Source of the DNA: an uncultured Mollicutes bacterium
GTDB taxonomy: Bacteria; Bacillota_I; Bacilli_A; Acholeplasmatales; Anaeroplasmataceae
Length of the DNA: 37,108 nucleotides
Reading direction: 5' to 3'
Assembly: GCA_945923475.1 (NCBI GenBank)
Contig: CAMELE010000020.1
Location: 1-37,108, forward strand
Shown: positions 1 to 8,753 of the stretch, in pieces
How positions within the stretch are numbered: the stretch's first letter is position 1
Layout of the letters: each line of letters opens with the position of its first letter
Notes under the pieces: model-generated
The model's input: the letters and a program-made list of their open reading frames with translations, nothing else
Database searches by the model: none
Told to the model about the DNA's origin: nothing
Program-made: the position numbers and the translations under genes

Positions 1-56
1 GAAAGTATAATTTAGAGGAAGTTGCAAATCGTATCAAAGCGCAAATTAACGAATAA
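1..56 (+). CDS. C-terminal end of an unidentified gene
   Basis: The reading frame beginning at base 3 encodes 17 residues ending in the sequence KAQINE and a TAA stop at 54-56, and it is followed at once by a terminator hairpin. Its start lies outside the window. The helical, charged end is too short to assign to a family. It is read as a gene end because the stop sits nine bases before a good terminator. Confidence 0.5.
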   Translation, partial: KYNLEEVANRIKAQINE

Positions 57-64
57 TAAAAGAA

Positions 65-95
65 TGTTTTACCAAATCGGTAAAACACTTTTTTT
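65..95 (+). terminator. Rho-independent terminator, probably bidirectional
   Basis: A nine-pair stem (TGTTTTACC with GGTAAAACA, loop AAATC) is followed by seven T on the plus strand. It ends the partial gene. On the minus strand the same stem is followed by ATTCTTTTATT, so it can also end the cysteine synthase transcript, whose stop lies at 112. Confidence 0.8.
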
Positions 96-111
96 ATATT
101 CATACTTAAAG

Positions 112-1062
112 TTAAATTACTTCAAAGTCGATTAATTCAATAGAATCTACCAATTCTGATTTTAATGTATCATCACATAAATCGGTTGATAAATATTTTT
201 TGTTATCATCAGAAAATACAGATACTATATTCTTCTCACCCGATAAGACACAGCCTAAAAAATTAGCGCCAGATGATATTCCAACACCTAATGAGAGCTC
301 TTTACATAGCTTTTGAGCCATTACAATTGAATCAATATCATCAACTCTAATTATATCTTTTATTAGACTCGGATTGTATAATTTAGGAATTAAATCATCT
401 GATAGACCTTGAATCTTATGAGGTCCATTAGATTTACCGCAAGTAAGGATAGATGATTGAATTGGTTCTAATGCATATATGCTAGAATTATATTTTTCCT
501 TTAAATAGCTTCCACACCCAGTAAGTGTACCAGATGTCCCTACGCCTGCGATAAATGCGGGCACTTCATTGAGTTTACTAGCAATTTCCTTGGCAGTTGT
601 TTCGTAGTGAGCAAGGGCATTATACTCATTTTCAAATTGATGAGGAATAAAATATCCTTCTGCTTCAAACTTATTAGTAATCTCAAAAGCTTCCTTAAAA
701 TCATTAGTTAATATAACATTAGCTCCATAGCTTTTGATAATCTTTATTCTTTCTTCTGACATTGTTTTAGGAATACATATTGTAACACTATTACCCAAAT
801 AATGGCCAAGTGCTGCAAAGGATATTCCCATATTACCACTTGAGACCTCACAAATTTTAGTATCATCTTTAATTAAGCCATTTTCATAAGCATGTAATAG
901 TATATAATAAGCCACTCTATCCTTAATTGATCCTGTTAAATTATACCATTCAGCCTTCATATATGCACATCTGTAGATGCCATTGTATTTATAATTTATT
1001 TTAATTAATGGAGTATTACCTATTAGCTGTTTTAAATTTAATAGTTTTTCTTTATATGTCAT
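112..1062 (-). CDS. cysK: Cysteine synthase family PLP enzyme
   Basis: This 316-aa protein belongs to the fold-type II pyridoxal phosphate enzymes that make cysteine from O-acetylserine and sulfide. The N-terminal IGNTPLI motif (14-20) is present, followed by NLTGSIKDR, whose Lys47 is the expected PLP Schiff-base lysine. The substrate loop reads EVSSGNMGIS (72-81), where most CysK proteins have TSGNTG. GVGTSGT at 173-179 is the phosphate-binding loop. The length is normal. The Met for Thr change in the SSGNMG loop leaves open a related activity, such as a CysM- or cystathionine synthase-like enzyme. It lies 66 bp downstream of the flotillin gene on the same strand, with a possible terminator between them, so cotranscription is uncertain. 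Confidence 0.88.
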   Translation of the reverse strand: MTYKEKLLNLKQLIGNTPLIKINYKYNGIYRCAYMKAEWYNLTGSIKDRVAYYILLHAYENGLIKDDTKICEVSSGNMGISFAALGHYLGNSVTICIPKTMSEERIKIIKSYGANVILTNDFKEAFEITNKFEAEGYFIPHQFENEYNALAHYETTAKEIASKLNEVPAFIAGVGTSGTLTGCGSYLKEKYNSSIYALEPIQSSILTCGKSNGPHKIQGLSDDLIPKLYNPSLIKDIIRVDDIDSIVMAQKLCKELSLGVGISSGANFLGCVLSGEKNIVSVFSDDNKKYLSTDLCDDTLKSELVDSIELIDFEVI

Positions 1063-1086
1063 TATTCCACCTTACTTATTATATGA

Positions 1087-1122
1087 AAATAGATGATATG
1101 ATTTTACTCATACCATCTATTT
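1087..1122 (-). terminator. Weak terminator hairpin after the flotillin gene
   Basis: On the minus strand a long AT-rich stem with one A-C mismatch (arms 1087-1101 and 1108-1122) is followed by TT then C. It lies between the flotillin stop and the cysteine synthase start. The short T-run suggests partial termination, so some reads may continue into cysK. Confidence 0.45.
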
Positions 1123-1128
1123 CATTAA

Positions 1129-2670
1129 TTAATTTTCGTTTTTGTCTTCTTTTGGTTGACTCTTTGTTGCAAGCTTTCCACCAAGATATCCAGCAAGTAA
1201 GCTCTTAACATCTAAGCCAGTAGCCTTCTGTAAGCCATCAAAAATTTGAGTACCACCCTTACTTATTTCTTCAGTAAGCTTAGCAGTATTTCCTTCACCA
1301 TACATAGTGATAGAATCAATCTTTGACATAGCCTCTGCCATTGGTTGTGAGTACGCAGAAACAATTTGTGGTAATACATTAGAATCTAGAATTAATTGTA
1401 ATGTAGCGGCCTCGCCATATTGCTTCATCGCTTCGGCTTTTGCTCTAATTGCGTCTGCCTCCGCCTTACCTTTAGCTTCAATTCCTTGAGCTTCAGCAAG
1501 TGCAGCCTCCTTAGCAGCGTTTGCTCTTGCAATCTGTGCAGCAGCTTCTGCTTCGGCTTGAATCTGTAATGCTTCTGCTTGCTTCTGACGTGCAACCTTA
1601 TCAGCTTCTGCCTTAATCTTTTGCATTTCAGCCTCTTGCTCAAGTTCATATTTCTTAGCTTCTGCAGCCTTTTGACGAGTAAATAAATCCGCTTCTGCTT
1701 CCTTTTGGGCAGCATACTTTTTAGCCTCAGCTACCTTATTAACCTCAGCAGATAGTTGCTTTTCCTTAAGTTCAACTTCCTTATTTCCAAGTTCTACCTC
1801 ACGCTCACGTTTTGCAATGTTTGCATTAACCTCAGCAACGTTAATTTCCTCAAGTCTCTTTTGACGCTCAATGTCATATGCAGCATCTGCTACAGCCTTT
1901 GCAGTATCAGTTTTTTGCTTTAATGCAGCAGCTTGTAATTCATATTCTGTATTTTGTTGAACAATTTTTGTATTAGATTCAACACGAGCTTTATTTGCTA
2001 CCTCAGCAGCCGCACTTGATGCAATTGCCACATCGCGCTCAGCATTTGCTTTAGCTATAGCTGCGTCCTTTGAAATTTGAGAAATATTATCAATACCTAA
2101 ATTTTCAATAACCTTGTTATCATCAGAGAATGATTGAATATTGAAATTTACAACCTCAATACCAAGCTTTGCCATATCAGGTACTACATTTTCCTTAACC
2201 TTATTCGCAACACCTTGACGATCACGTACTAATTCTTTAATTTCAACAGTACCAACAATTTCACGCATGTTACCTTGCAATACTTGTTGAAGCTGATTAA
2301 TTAGTTCATTTGATGACATGTTTAGAATTGACTCAAATGCTTTTTCAAGTAATTCTGGATCAGATGAAACCTTTAAATTAGCTACTCCATCTACATTAAT
2401 ATTAATAAATTCTGTTGTAGGGATTGCCTCCTCAGTTTTAATATCAACTTGAAATGCTTTTAAAGATAATTTATCAGTTCTTTGTAAGAAAGGAATTCTA
2501 AATCCTGCCTTACCAATTAAGATTTTTTTCTTTCCAGCTCCTGAAACCATTATTGCTGTATCTGGTCCAGCTTTTACATAACTTAATATGAATAAAACTA
2601 GTAAGAGAAATACTCCTCCAATAATACCAAGTACAAGACCAACATTAGCTAAAATAATTAAAATATTCAT
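1129..2670 (-). CDS. floT: Flotillin-like SPFH membrane protein
   Basis: This 513-aa protein has one hydrophobic segment at residues 5-30 and then an SPFH (stomatin/prohibitin/flotillin) domain to about 200. A long Ala/Glu/Lys-rich coiled coil runs to about 420, with many AEA and KAEA repeats. A small C-terminal domain follows. This order and length match bacterial flotillins (FloT/YuaG), which form membrane scaffolds in fluid microdomains. The start is supported by AAAGGAGG eight to nine bases upstream of the ATG at 2670. No NfeD-type partner (YuaF in Bacillus subtilis) is encoded next to it, which is unusual for this family. The Glu- and Lys-rich repeats also give a spurious open frame on the same strand. 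Confidence 0.92.
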   Translation of the reverse strand: MNILIILANVGLVLGIIGGVFLLLVLFILSYVKAGPDTAIMVSGAGKKKILIGKAGFRIPFLQRTDKLSLKAFQVDIKTEEAIPTTEFININVDGVANLKVSSDPELLEKAFESILNMSSNELINQLQQVLQGNMREIVGTVEIKELVRDRQGVANKVKENVVPDMAKLGIEVVNFNIQSFSDDNKVIENLGIDNISQISKDAAIAKANAERDVAIASSAAAEVANKARVESNTKIVQQNTEYELQAAALKQKTDTAKAVADAAYDIERQKRLEEINVAEVNANIAKREREVELGNKEVELKEKQLSAEVNKVAEAKKYAAQKEAEADLFTRQKAAEAKKYELEQEAEMQKIKAEADKVARQKQAEALQIQAEAEAAAQIARANAAKEAALAEAQGIEAKGKAEADAIRAKAEAMKQYGEAATLQLILDSNVLPQIVSAYSQPMAEAMSKIDSITMYGEGNTAKLTEEISKGGTQIFDGLQKATGLDVKSLLAGYLGGKLATKSQPKEDKNEN

Positions 2671-2730
2671 AGTTTTATACTACCTCCTTTTCACGATTAT
2701 ATTATAACATTTATGTAAACGAATTTAAAT

Positions 2731-2759
2731 AAAAATCGTACCTTCCATGTACGATTTTT
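2731..2759 (-). terminator. Terminator of the helicase gene
   Basis: A perfect 11-bp stem (AAAAATCGTAC with GTACGATTTTT) has a seven-base loop. On the minus strand it follows the helicase stop at 2783 by about 24 bases and ends in a T-rich run. The symmetric A and T arms mean it could work in both directions. Confidence 0.85.
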
Positions 2760-2782
2760 GACTTTAATAATCTTAACTTATT

Positions 2783-5134
2783 CTAGTTAATATCATTACT
2801 ATCCATTTCATTATCTAAAAAGAATTCTTTTAACGTATAGCTAATCGTTTTATTACCATTCATCGTAATTCTATGACTCCAAGAATCAGGCATTAACGAT
2901 TTATATATAGCATATTTATATCTTTCATCAAGTAATATAACTGCACCTCTATCAGTTTCTGTTCTTATTACTCTACCCGCAGCCTGAACCACCTTGTTAA
3001 AACCTGGATATGTATAAGCATAGTCAAAGCCTTGGCCATATTTTTCCTCAAAGAACTCCTTAAGTAAATTGTTTTCAACATTTACCATAGGTAATCCTAC
3101 TCCGACTATTACAACTCCATTAAGTAAATCTCCAACAAAATCTACTCCTTCTGAAAATGAACCACCAAGTACGAATAAACCTAGATGTGGTTTACTAGTA
3201 TCCTTAAACTTTTCAAATATCTTATTTCTTTCACTATCAGTCATAGAAGATTGTTGTAAAATTATTTCCGTTTGGTCTAAATCTAATTCCTTTAAAACCA
3301 TTTCTATATATTTATAGCTTGGAAAAAACGCAATATAATTGCCTTTTTTTGAATTTACTAAGGCTTCTATTACATCCTTAATATCCTTAACAGTGGCCTC
3401 TCTATCCTTATACCTTGTAGATATATCATCCTTCACAATTAGCTTTAAATTATCCTTAGGAAATGGCGATGGTAAATCAATATACTTACCCTTACCCTTA
3501 GTTAATAAATCCATATAATACTTGATTGGAAATAAGGTTGCACTAAAAAATACTATTCCTTTAGTATGATTTTTAATTGTATCATAAATGAAATCGGATG
3601 CATCACAGCATTTAACCTCAATCATATAATGATTTTCTTCTACTTTTTTAACAATAAACAAATGATCTGGTCCAAAATACTCACATGTATCTACAAAGTC
3701 CTTTAGTGCAAAATAATTATTTAAAATGATATCCTTATTTTTTATATCCTTCTTGTCCGCAAGTATTAATGCTGCCTTAGATACAATTTGATTTAAGCTT
3801 GATAGCATCACATCATCAAGTAAGGTTGAATAATAAAATAAATCCTCGTTTATTAAATCCTCATATCTTTTTATTGCCTTATAAAATGACTTAACATTTT
3901 TAGTTATACTCTCATCATACTCAGACAAATCCTCTTCTATTGCATATGGTAACATTGAATCAAAGGAGGCACTATACATATCTTTTGATCTTTCTACTAG
4001 ATTATGAGCTTCATCACATAATATTTTAGGTAAATATTCTGTATCATCAAAATATCTAATTAAATGCGCCTTTGGATCAAATACGTAATTGTAATCACAT
4101 ATTACAATATCACAAAAATAAGATAAATCTAATGAAAATTCAAATGGACAGATTTCATATTTTTTAGCATATTCAAATATTTTTTCAGGTGTATATAAAT
4201 TATCTGTCTTATATACCTCTTCTATGGCTTTTCTTAGTTTTGAAAAATAACCACTTGCAAAAGGACAATTATCAGGATCACAATGAGATAAGCCTTTTGC
4301 ACAGCTTTTTGCTTTGGCACTTATTACTATCGCATGGAGATTTAATCCCTTTTCCATCATCATTTTAACTGAATCAATAGCTACATTTCTGCCCATTGAT
4401 TTAGCTGTTAGATAAAATAGCTTTTCATTTTTCTTTGTCATCGACTTTAAGGTTGAAAACATAGTAGCCATTGTTTTTCCTATTCCTGTTGGAGCTATCG
4501 CATATAAAATACTATTAGTACTCATAGTTAGATAGCACGCCTTCATTAGCTCCTGTTGACCAGCTCTTTTCTTAGGGAAAGGGAATTCAATATTTTTAAG
4601 AGAATCTAGCTTTTTATCCTGTGCATCTGATAAAACCTCATGCCAAGATAAGTAATCCTCAATTGATTTAAAGAAAAATTCTTCTAAGGAAGCTGCAGAT
4701 TCCTCTAAATCAAATTTTTTTGTTTTATAATCATCTACGCTTATATATGTTAGCCTCATATTAATATAAGCTAAATTATTAATTTGGGCGTATAAATATG
4801 CATATAAACGAAGCTGAGCTAAATGCTCATGGTGATATTCTAAGTCTATTTTCTTTAATTCTTCCTTAGTTGATTTAATTTCCTCTAATATTATTTTACC
4901 CTTTTCATTTAGTACACCATCAATAAAGCCATGGATGGTTATTTCATCCTCTTTATATGGAAATGTATATTTAATATAATATTCCTTTTGAGATTCATCA
5001 TTATATTGGCGTTGAAGATAGCTATGGGCTTTTTTACCATCTAGTGAGGCGTGATTACTAAAAAGCTCTGCTGTAAGGTCACCAGATGAATATAAAAATG
5101 TAGCTATTTCTTTTACTGGAAATGTTTTTTTCAT
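2783..5134 (-). CDS. PD-(D/E)XK nuclease-DinG/XPD-type helicase fusion
   Basis: This 783-aa protein joins two parts. Residues 60-135 look like a Cas4/RecB-type PD-(D/E)XK nuclease domain, with Asp72 in GFIDGV and the E-I-K signature at Glu85/Lys87. Residues 185-783 are a superfamily 2 helicase of the XPD/DinG group: Walker A APTGIGKT (214-221), Cys278, Cys285, Cys290 and Cys329 in the positions of the 4Fe-4S cluster, DEAH (374-377), and motif VI QAAGRVIR from 717. Such enzymes unwind DNA 5' to 3' in repair. The nuclease-helicase arrangement is known in Firmicutes proteins annotated simply as DinG-like helicases. The start is supported by GGAGG just upstream. MgtC is upstream, with a terminator in the 43-bp gap, so this gene probably has its own promoter or relies on readthrough. 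Confidence 0.85.
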   Translation of the reverse strand: MKKTFPVKEIATFLYSSGDLTAELFSNHASLDGKKAHSYLQRQYNDESQKEYYIKYTFPYKEDEITIHGFIDGVLNEKGKIILEEIKSTKEELKKIDLEYHHEHLAQLRLYAYLYAQINNLAYINMRLTYISVDDYKTKKFDLEESAASLEEFFFKSIEDYLSWHEVLSDAQDKKLDSLKNIEFPFPKKRAGQQELMKACYLTMSTNSILYAIAPTGIGKTMATMFSTLKSMTKKNEKLFYLTAKSMGRNVAIDSVKMMMEKGLNLHAIVISAKAKSCAKGLSHCDPDNCPFASGYFSKLRKAIEEVYKTDNLYTPEKIFEYAKKYEICPFEFSLDLSYFCDIVICDYNYVFDPKAHLIRYFDDTEYLPKILCDEAHNLVERSKDMYSASFDSMLPYAIEEDLSEYDESITKNVKSFYKAIKRYEDLINEDLFYYSTLLDDVMLSSLNQIVSKAALILADKKDIKNKDIILNNYFALKDFVDTCEYFGPDHLFIVKKVEENHYMIEVKCCDASDFIYDTIKNHTKGIVFFSATLFPIKYYMDLLTKGKGKYIDLPSPFPKDNLKLIVKDDISTRYKDREATVKDIKDVIEALVNSKKGNYIAFFPSYKYIEMVLKELDLDQTEIILQQSSMTDSERNKIFEKFKDTSKPHLGLFVLGGSFSEGVDFVGDLLNGVVIVGVGLPMVNVENNLLKEFFEEKYGQGFDYAYTYPGFNKVVQAAGRVIRTETDRGAVILLDERYKYAIYKSLMPDSWSHRITMNGNKTISYTLKEFFLDNEMDSNDIN

Positions 5135-5153
5135 TGGTGATTCCTCCTTCTTT

Positions 5154-5178
5154 AAAAAAATGGTGACATAGCCACCAT
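5154..5178 (-). terminator. Terminator overlapping the mgtC-like stop
   Basis: On the minus strand ATGGTG pairs with CACCAT around a seven-base loop and is followed by seven T. The stem begins at the last base of the stop codon of the MgtC-like gene. The ribosome-binding site of the helicase follows at once. Confidence 0.8.
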
Positions 5179-5921
5179 TAATCCATTAACTCAACAAAGT
5201 TAACATAATCTAAAGCCGATAAATCAGAAATTAAATCATCGTGCTTTATTTTTTTACCATTATCACCTTGAGCTAAATTTAGTGCAATAGAATAAACACT
5301 TAGTCCTGAATTTGCATAGGCAGGGTCATATGAGATTGATAAGACCTGAATATTACGAGCTCTAACGTAATCTAAAAAGCTTCTTAGATCTGGTCTTGAC
5401 AATAGCTCAATATGAATAAAAATACTTTTAGATCTTTTTTGTAGTCTTCCTTCAAATTTAGGTAACAATAATAATACAATAATTATAATTATTGCGGATG
5501 CAAGAGCAAGAGTATAAAATCCAATACCGATTGCAAGACCTACAGCTCCTGATGTCCATAATGCTGCGGCTGTAGTAAGACCTCTAACTCTATTTCTACT
5601 ATTTACCATTATTGAGCCTGCACCAAGGAATCCGATTCCTGTAATAACACCAGCACCTAGTCGAGATAAATCTGAAGAAGCTGACACGAATTGATTTGTC
5701 ATCATTGCAATACATGACCCTAAACATACAAGTGTATATGTTCTAAGTCCTGCAACATGATGCTTAATTGCACGCTCTGAACCAATAAGTCCACCAATTA
5801 AAATTGCAAGAACTACTCTTAAAATAATTGACCATATATTAATTCCTACTGACCAATCACCAAGTAAATTTGCAAGAGGATCTGTATATGTAGCTAGTGG
5901 ATTTCCATATGCTAGTACCAT
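5178..5921 (-). CDS. MgtC/SapB family membrane protein
   Basis: This 247-aa protein has four or five hydrophobic segments between residues 28 and 150. It carries the MgtC family signatures LIGSER (45-50) and HVAGLRTYTLV (55-65), with Cys66, followed by GVITGIGFLGAGSI and RGLTTAAALW. A soluble C-terminal domain of about 95 residues follows the membrane part, as in the longer MgtC/YhiD proteins. The family is linked to survival at low magnesium and to F-ATPase inhibition in Salmonella. In Firmicutes the role is not settled, so no gene name is given. A GGAGAGTGAG ribosome-binding site and an upstream promoter (TAGAAA, 17 bp, TATACT) support the start. Confidence 0.9.
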   Translation of the reverse strand: MVLAYGNPLATYTDPLANLLGDWSVGINIWSIILRVVLAILIGGLIGSERAIKHHVAGLRTYTLVCLGSCIAMMTNQFVSASSDLSRLGAGVITGIGFLGAGSIMVNSRNRVRGLTTAAALWTSGAVGLAIGIGFYTLALASAIIIIIVLLLLPKFEGRLQKRSKSIFIHIELLSRPDLRSFLDYVRARNIQVLSISYDPAYANSGLSVYSIALNLAQGDNGKKIKHDDLISDLSALDYVNFVELMD

Positions 5922-5958
5922 AATAACTCACTCTCCTTTCTTTTTCTTTTGTTAGAAT

Positions 5959-5987
5959 AGTATACCATATATTTTTATTTTTTTCTA
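5959..5987 (-). promoter_or_regulatory. Sigma-A type promoter of the mgtC-like gene
   Basis: On the minus strand TAGAAA and TATACT are separated by 17 bp, and TGG precedes the -10 box as an extended -10. The start of transcription would be about 30 bases upstream of the ATG at 5921. No magnesium riboswitch-like structure fits in this short leader. Confidence 0.55.
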
Positions 5988-6039
5988 TACATGCTATATG
6001 AATGTGCATCGATATTAATCTATTATGTCTATTTACATG

Positions 6040-6067
6040 AAAAAAGCTATGATTTCATCTCATAGCT
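6040..6067 (-). terminator. Terminator of the DUF11-like gene
   Basis: A perfect eight-pair stem (AGCTATGA with TCATAGCT) has a seven-base loop and a run of T on the minus strand. It lies 30 bases after the stop codon at 6098. Confidence 0.85.
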
Positions 6068-6097
6068 CTATTATACAAAAAATTATTATTAAAGCGA

Positions 6098-6526
6098 TTA
6101 AAATGTAATTTCTTCATCAGTAGTTTCTGAAGCTTCTAAAGGCCTAACAACACCTGTTACAGTTATTTCTAGCTCATCACCTGGTGCTAAGCTAATCCCT
6201 GATATTACAACCTCATCTAAAGTAAAGGATACCTCTCCATTTGTTGTTAAAACCTCATAATATCCATTTGGAAGTGGATCTATTTTGCTGACACAATCAT
6301 CTCTTAGAGTGAAGTCCTTAATGTTTTTGTCTCCAACATTCTTTAATTTAAAAATATAAGTAATCAAATCACCTGGAAAATAATAATCATCTGGTTTATC
6401 TACTGTTTTTGCAAGTGAAATAGTATCACTGGTAAAAACTGAAAAGGAAGCCTCTGTACTTTTTAGCACTTCTTTAGAATCTATACTTCTATGCATAGCT
6501 AGAATACTTCTTATTACATTATTCAC
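6098..6526 (-). CDS. Small DUF11-like beta-sandwich protein
   Basis: This 142-aa protein starts with GTG, preceded by GGAG eight bases upstream. Residues 38-130 resemble the DUF11/conserved-repeat domain of surface proteins: KTVDKPDDYYFPGDLITY, then FKLKNVGDKNIKDFTLRD, then LAPGDELEITVTGVV. These domains usually occur in tandem on exported, anchored proteins. Here there is one copy, no signal peptide, no membrane segment and no sorting motif, so the product looks cytoplasmic or is exported by another route. The first 25 residues are helical and basic. The function is unknown. A weak promoter-like stretch (TTGCGA, then TATACT after 15 bp) lies upstream, and a strong terminator follows. Confidence 0.7.
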   Translation of the reverse strand: MNNVIRSILAMHRSIDSKEVLKSTEASFSVFTSDTISLAKTVDKPDDYYFPGDLITYIFKLKNVGDKNIKDFTLRDDCVSKIDPLPNGYYEVLTTNGEVSFTLDEVVISGISLAPGDELEITVTGVVRPLEASETTDEEITF

Positions 6527-6606
6527 TTTATCATCTCCATAGAAGTATATGAAATATAAGTATATTTTAATACTATAATTCGCAAATCATTATGTACTCT
6601 TCTTCA

Positions 6607-6780
6607 TTATTTTGAGTTATTTTGAAGCTTTACAACTGTATGCATAAGGCTATTAAAGCTTGGCATGGCTTCAGTGATTCCATATTCTAATATCTCAAAG
6701 TGATTAGTATAATTTAAGTATGTATTTTTACAAAACATAATAGCCTCTTTAGATATATCGGTTGCTATTTGTTTTATCAT
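6607..6780 (-). CDS. Hypothetical 57-aa protein behind rloB
   Basis: The ORF starts with ATG at 6780 and is preceded by GAGG five bases upstream. It encodes 57 residues beginning MIKQIATDISKEAIMFCKNT and ending LQNNSK, with a TAA stop at 6607-6609. It is predicted to be soluble, mostly helical and roughly neutral, with one cysteine. I do not recognise the family. It lies 27 bp after the RloB-like gene with no terminator between them, so it is probably the third gene of that operon. A good ribosome-binding site and this spacing are the reasons to call it. Confidence 0.5.
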   Translation of the reverse strand: MIKQIATDISKEAIMFCKNTYLNYTNHFEILEYGITEAMPSFNSLMHTVVKLQNNSK

Positions 6781-6807
6781 AACGCCTCATTCTCAACTTA
6801 AATAATA

Positions 6808-7455
6808 TCACACATCAATCTTCTCTTTTATTTCTTCAACCAACTTATACACTGTTGTTGCAGGAACCATTTCAGATGGTACCATATTACAATTTCTAGA
6901 ATGCTCCTTCATCTTCTTATCAGCAATCTCAATTGCTTTTTCCTCATTACCATTTTCAACCAATTTAACATATAACTTATCATCAGTTTTATGATATTCT
7001 TGTCCTACATTCTTTTTATATTCATTACTGAATGTATTGCAACAAGATACTGAATCCTGACAATTTGGCATTTTACCAAAATATGCGTTAAACCATGTTT
7101 CAATACATGGATTAGACCATGCTACCTTAACACCTGAATTTTCAGCATCTTCAATAATCTTATCGAATTTGTTGTTTTTATCTTTGTCGAAAACAATCCA
7201 TGGTTCTGCATATTGTGGTAATTCAGCTAAAAATTCTTTAGCCTCTTTTATCATATTTCTATTTTTAGTTTCAACAACCTTAATGATAAGCTTATCTCCT
7301 ACTACATCTTTTATAGAATCTCTTAAACCATTAAAATATACTCTTTCAGTTCCTTCAGTGTCAGTTACAATAAGATAATATCCTAATTCAGGTTTTCTTC
7401 TATTAGTCAATTCACTTCTTAGTTTTCTTTTTCCATTTCTACTTTCAAAACCCAT
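6808..7455 (-). CDS. RloB-like TOPRIM protein of a defence-type operon
   Basis: This 215-aa protein matches the RloB family. It has a basic N-terminus, then TDTEGTERVYF with Glu34, then VFDKDKN with Asp90 and Asp92, and the family signature SNPCIETWFNAYF near 114-126. Glu34 and the DxD pair are the expected metal-binding residues of a TOPRIM nuclease fold. RloB genes were first seen inside type I restriction loci and pair with AAA/ABC ATPases. From memory, the AbiL abortive-infection system has this composition. The ATPase gene ends 3 bp upstream, and the AAGGAGG ribosome-binding site lies in its last codons, so the two are translationally coupled. An anti-phage role is inferred from this pairing. 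Confidence 0.82.
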   Translation of the reverse strand: MGFESRNGKRKLRSELTNRRKPELGYYLIVTDTEGTERVYFNGLRDSIKDVVGDKLIIKVVETKNRNMIKEAKEFLAELPQYAEPWIVFDKDKNNKFDKIIEDAENSGVKVAWSNPCIETWFNAYFGKMPNCQDSVSCCNTFSNEYKKNVGQEYHKTDDKLYVKLVENGNEEKAIEIADKKMKEHSRNCNMVPSEMVPATTVYKLVEEIKEKIDV

Positions 7456-7458
7456 TAA

Positions 7459-8727
7459 CTATTCCTCCTTAAATAAATCAAAATACTTTAAGGTAGGAAT
7501 AGCTCCATACTTTCCTAATAAATAATTTTTCTCGTAATTTTCATCTTTTCTTATCTTAGCACCATCTTCATCAACAAAATCAGCTAATGAATATAATTGA
7601 GATATACCATTATCTTGCTTTTCGGTAAACCAAATTTCATCTCTTCTCAATAAATTAGCATTTAATTGCCATGAATCGTGTGTAGTAAAAATTAATTGCG
7701 CATTATTAGGATTTAATTCTTTATTTAGAAATGTTTGTGTAAATAATCGTACTAATAATGGATGTAGCTTAGCGTTTAATTCATCAACTACTAATACACC
7801 TCCAGATTGTAATATGTCATTTACCCATTGGTATAATGCAAACATTTTAAGTGTACCAGCTGATTCTTGTTGTAATGGAATTGATGCAAAATCATTTCCA
7901 TCAACCATTTTGTGAACTGCATCTATTTTTAACTTCTCATCATCTTCAGTTTCACCTTTAATAACCTCAACCTTAAAATCTACTATTGAATTATCAAATG
8001 CAGATAAATAATCAACAACCTTTTTTCTAACATTTTCATCAGTCGCAAAATTTACAGGAACTACGTTAGATAAGAAGAAATTCTCGATTGGCTTACCAAA
8101 ATCAGTAAATTCATTTTTAATAAACCAATCTCTTATAAACTTAAGCTTATCAACCTTTAATTTAGATCCTAAAGATACTAACAATGTTTCCTTTTCTAAG
8201 GCTATAGCTAAATTATCCTTTACCTTATTAGTAAAACCTGACAAATCTAATTCATCAGTTTTTCTATTTCTATAAAATACTTTAGTAGATGCCTTAGCCG
8301 TTTTAGCCTTTACATTTAGCCATTCTTCTATTACACCTTCTGAATCAATTGTAAATCCATAATTATATGTCTTTTCTTTTGTATCTGTTTCATCAGTAAA
8401 ATAAACTTCAAAGAATGATTCGGCATCCTTCGAATTAGAATCAAAAATAAATGGTGTTGGTCTTACAAAACCATCTCTTTCCTTTTTAGGTGCATCACCA
8501 CCATAATTTAAAGAAAAAATTACATACTCATGCATATATCTAAATGCTTCTATTACGTTTGACTTACCAGAAGCATTAGCACCAAAAATAGCAGCAATTG
8601 GTAATACTTGCTCACCACCAATACGAACAACATGCTTTTCATATTCACTTATTTTAGTAGCTGTCATATCCAAAGTTGTATCATCTCTAAATGATTTAAA
8701 ATTCTTAAAATTAAATTGTAATAACAT
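7459..8727 (-). CDS. RloA-like AAA/ABC ATPase of a defence-type operon
   Basis: The protein has 422 residues when started at the ATG at 8727, which begins MLLQFNFKNFKSF, the usual start of this family. An ATG four codons upstream (8739) has almost no leader. The P-loop is GANASGKS (49-56), the signature-like region is QQESAGTLKMFAL, the Walker B is VLVVDELNAKLHP (Asp315-Glu316), and the switch histidine is in IFTTHD (His350). These mark an AAA_15/AAA_21 ATPase related to OLD and SMC-like proteins. Together with the downstream RloB it forms a two-gene ATPase/TOPRIM module, a layout shared by several abortive-infection and OLD-like systems. The strong promoter at 8754-8781 gives a leader of about 20 bases. 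Confidence 0.85.
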   Translation of the reverse strand: MLLQFNFKNFKSFRDDTTLDMTATKISEYEKHVVRIGGEQVLPIAAIFGANASGKSNVIEAFRYMHEYVIFSLNYGGDAPKKERDGFVRPTPFIFDSNSKDAESFFEVYFTDETDTKEKTYNYGFTIDSEGVIEEWLNVKAKTAKASTKVFYRNRKTDELDLSGFTNKVKDNLAIALEKETLLVSLGSKLKVDKLKFIRDWFIKNEFTDFGKPIENFFLSNVVPVNFATDENVRKKVVDYLSAFDNSIVDFKVEVIKGETEDDEKLKIDAVHKMVDGNDFASIPLQQESAGTLKMFALYQWVNDILQSGGVLVVDELNAKLHPLLVRLFTQTFLNKELNPNNAQLIFTTHDSWQLNANLLRRDEIWFTEKQDNGISQLYSLADFVDEDGAKIRKDENYEKNYLLGKYGAIPTLKYFDLFKEE

Positions 8728-8753
8728 ATGTATCACCATTACCCTTCAATCAT

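Noticed and set aside
1425-1715. Basic open frame inside the flotillin coiled coil
   Set aside because: It is a shadow of the Ala/Glu/Lys-rich repeats read in another frame, with no start signals.
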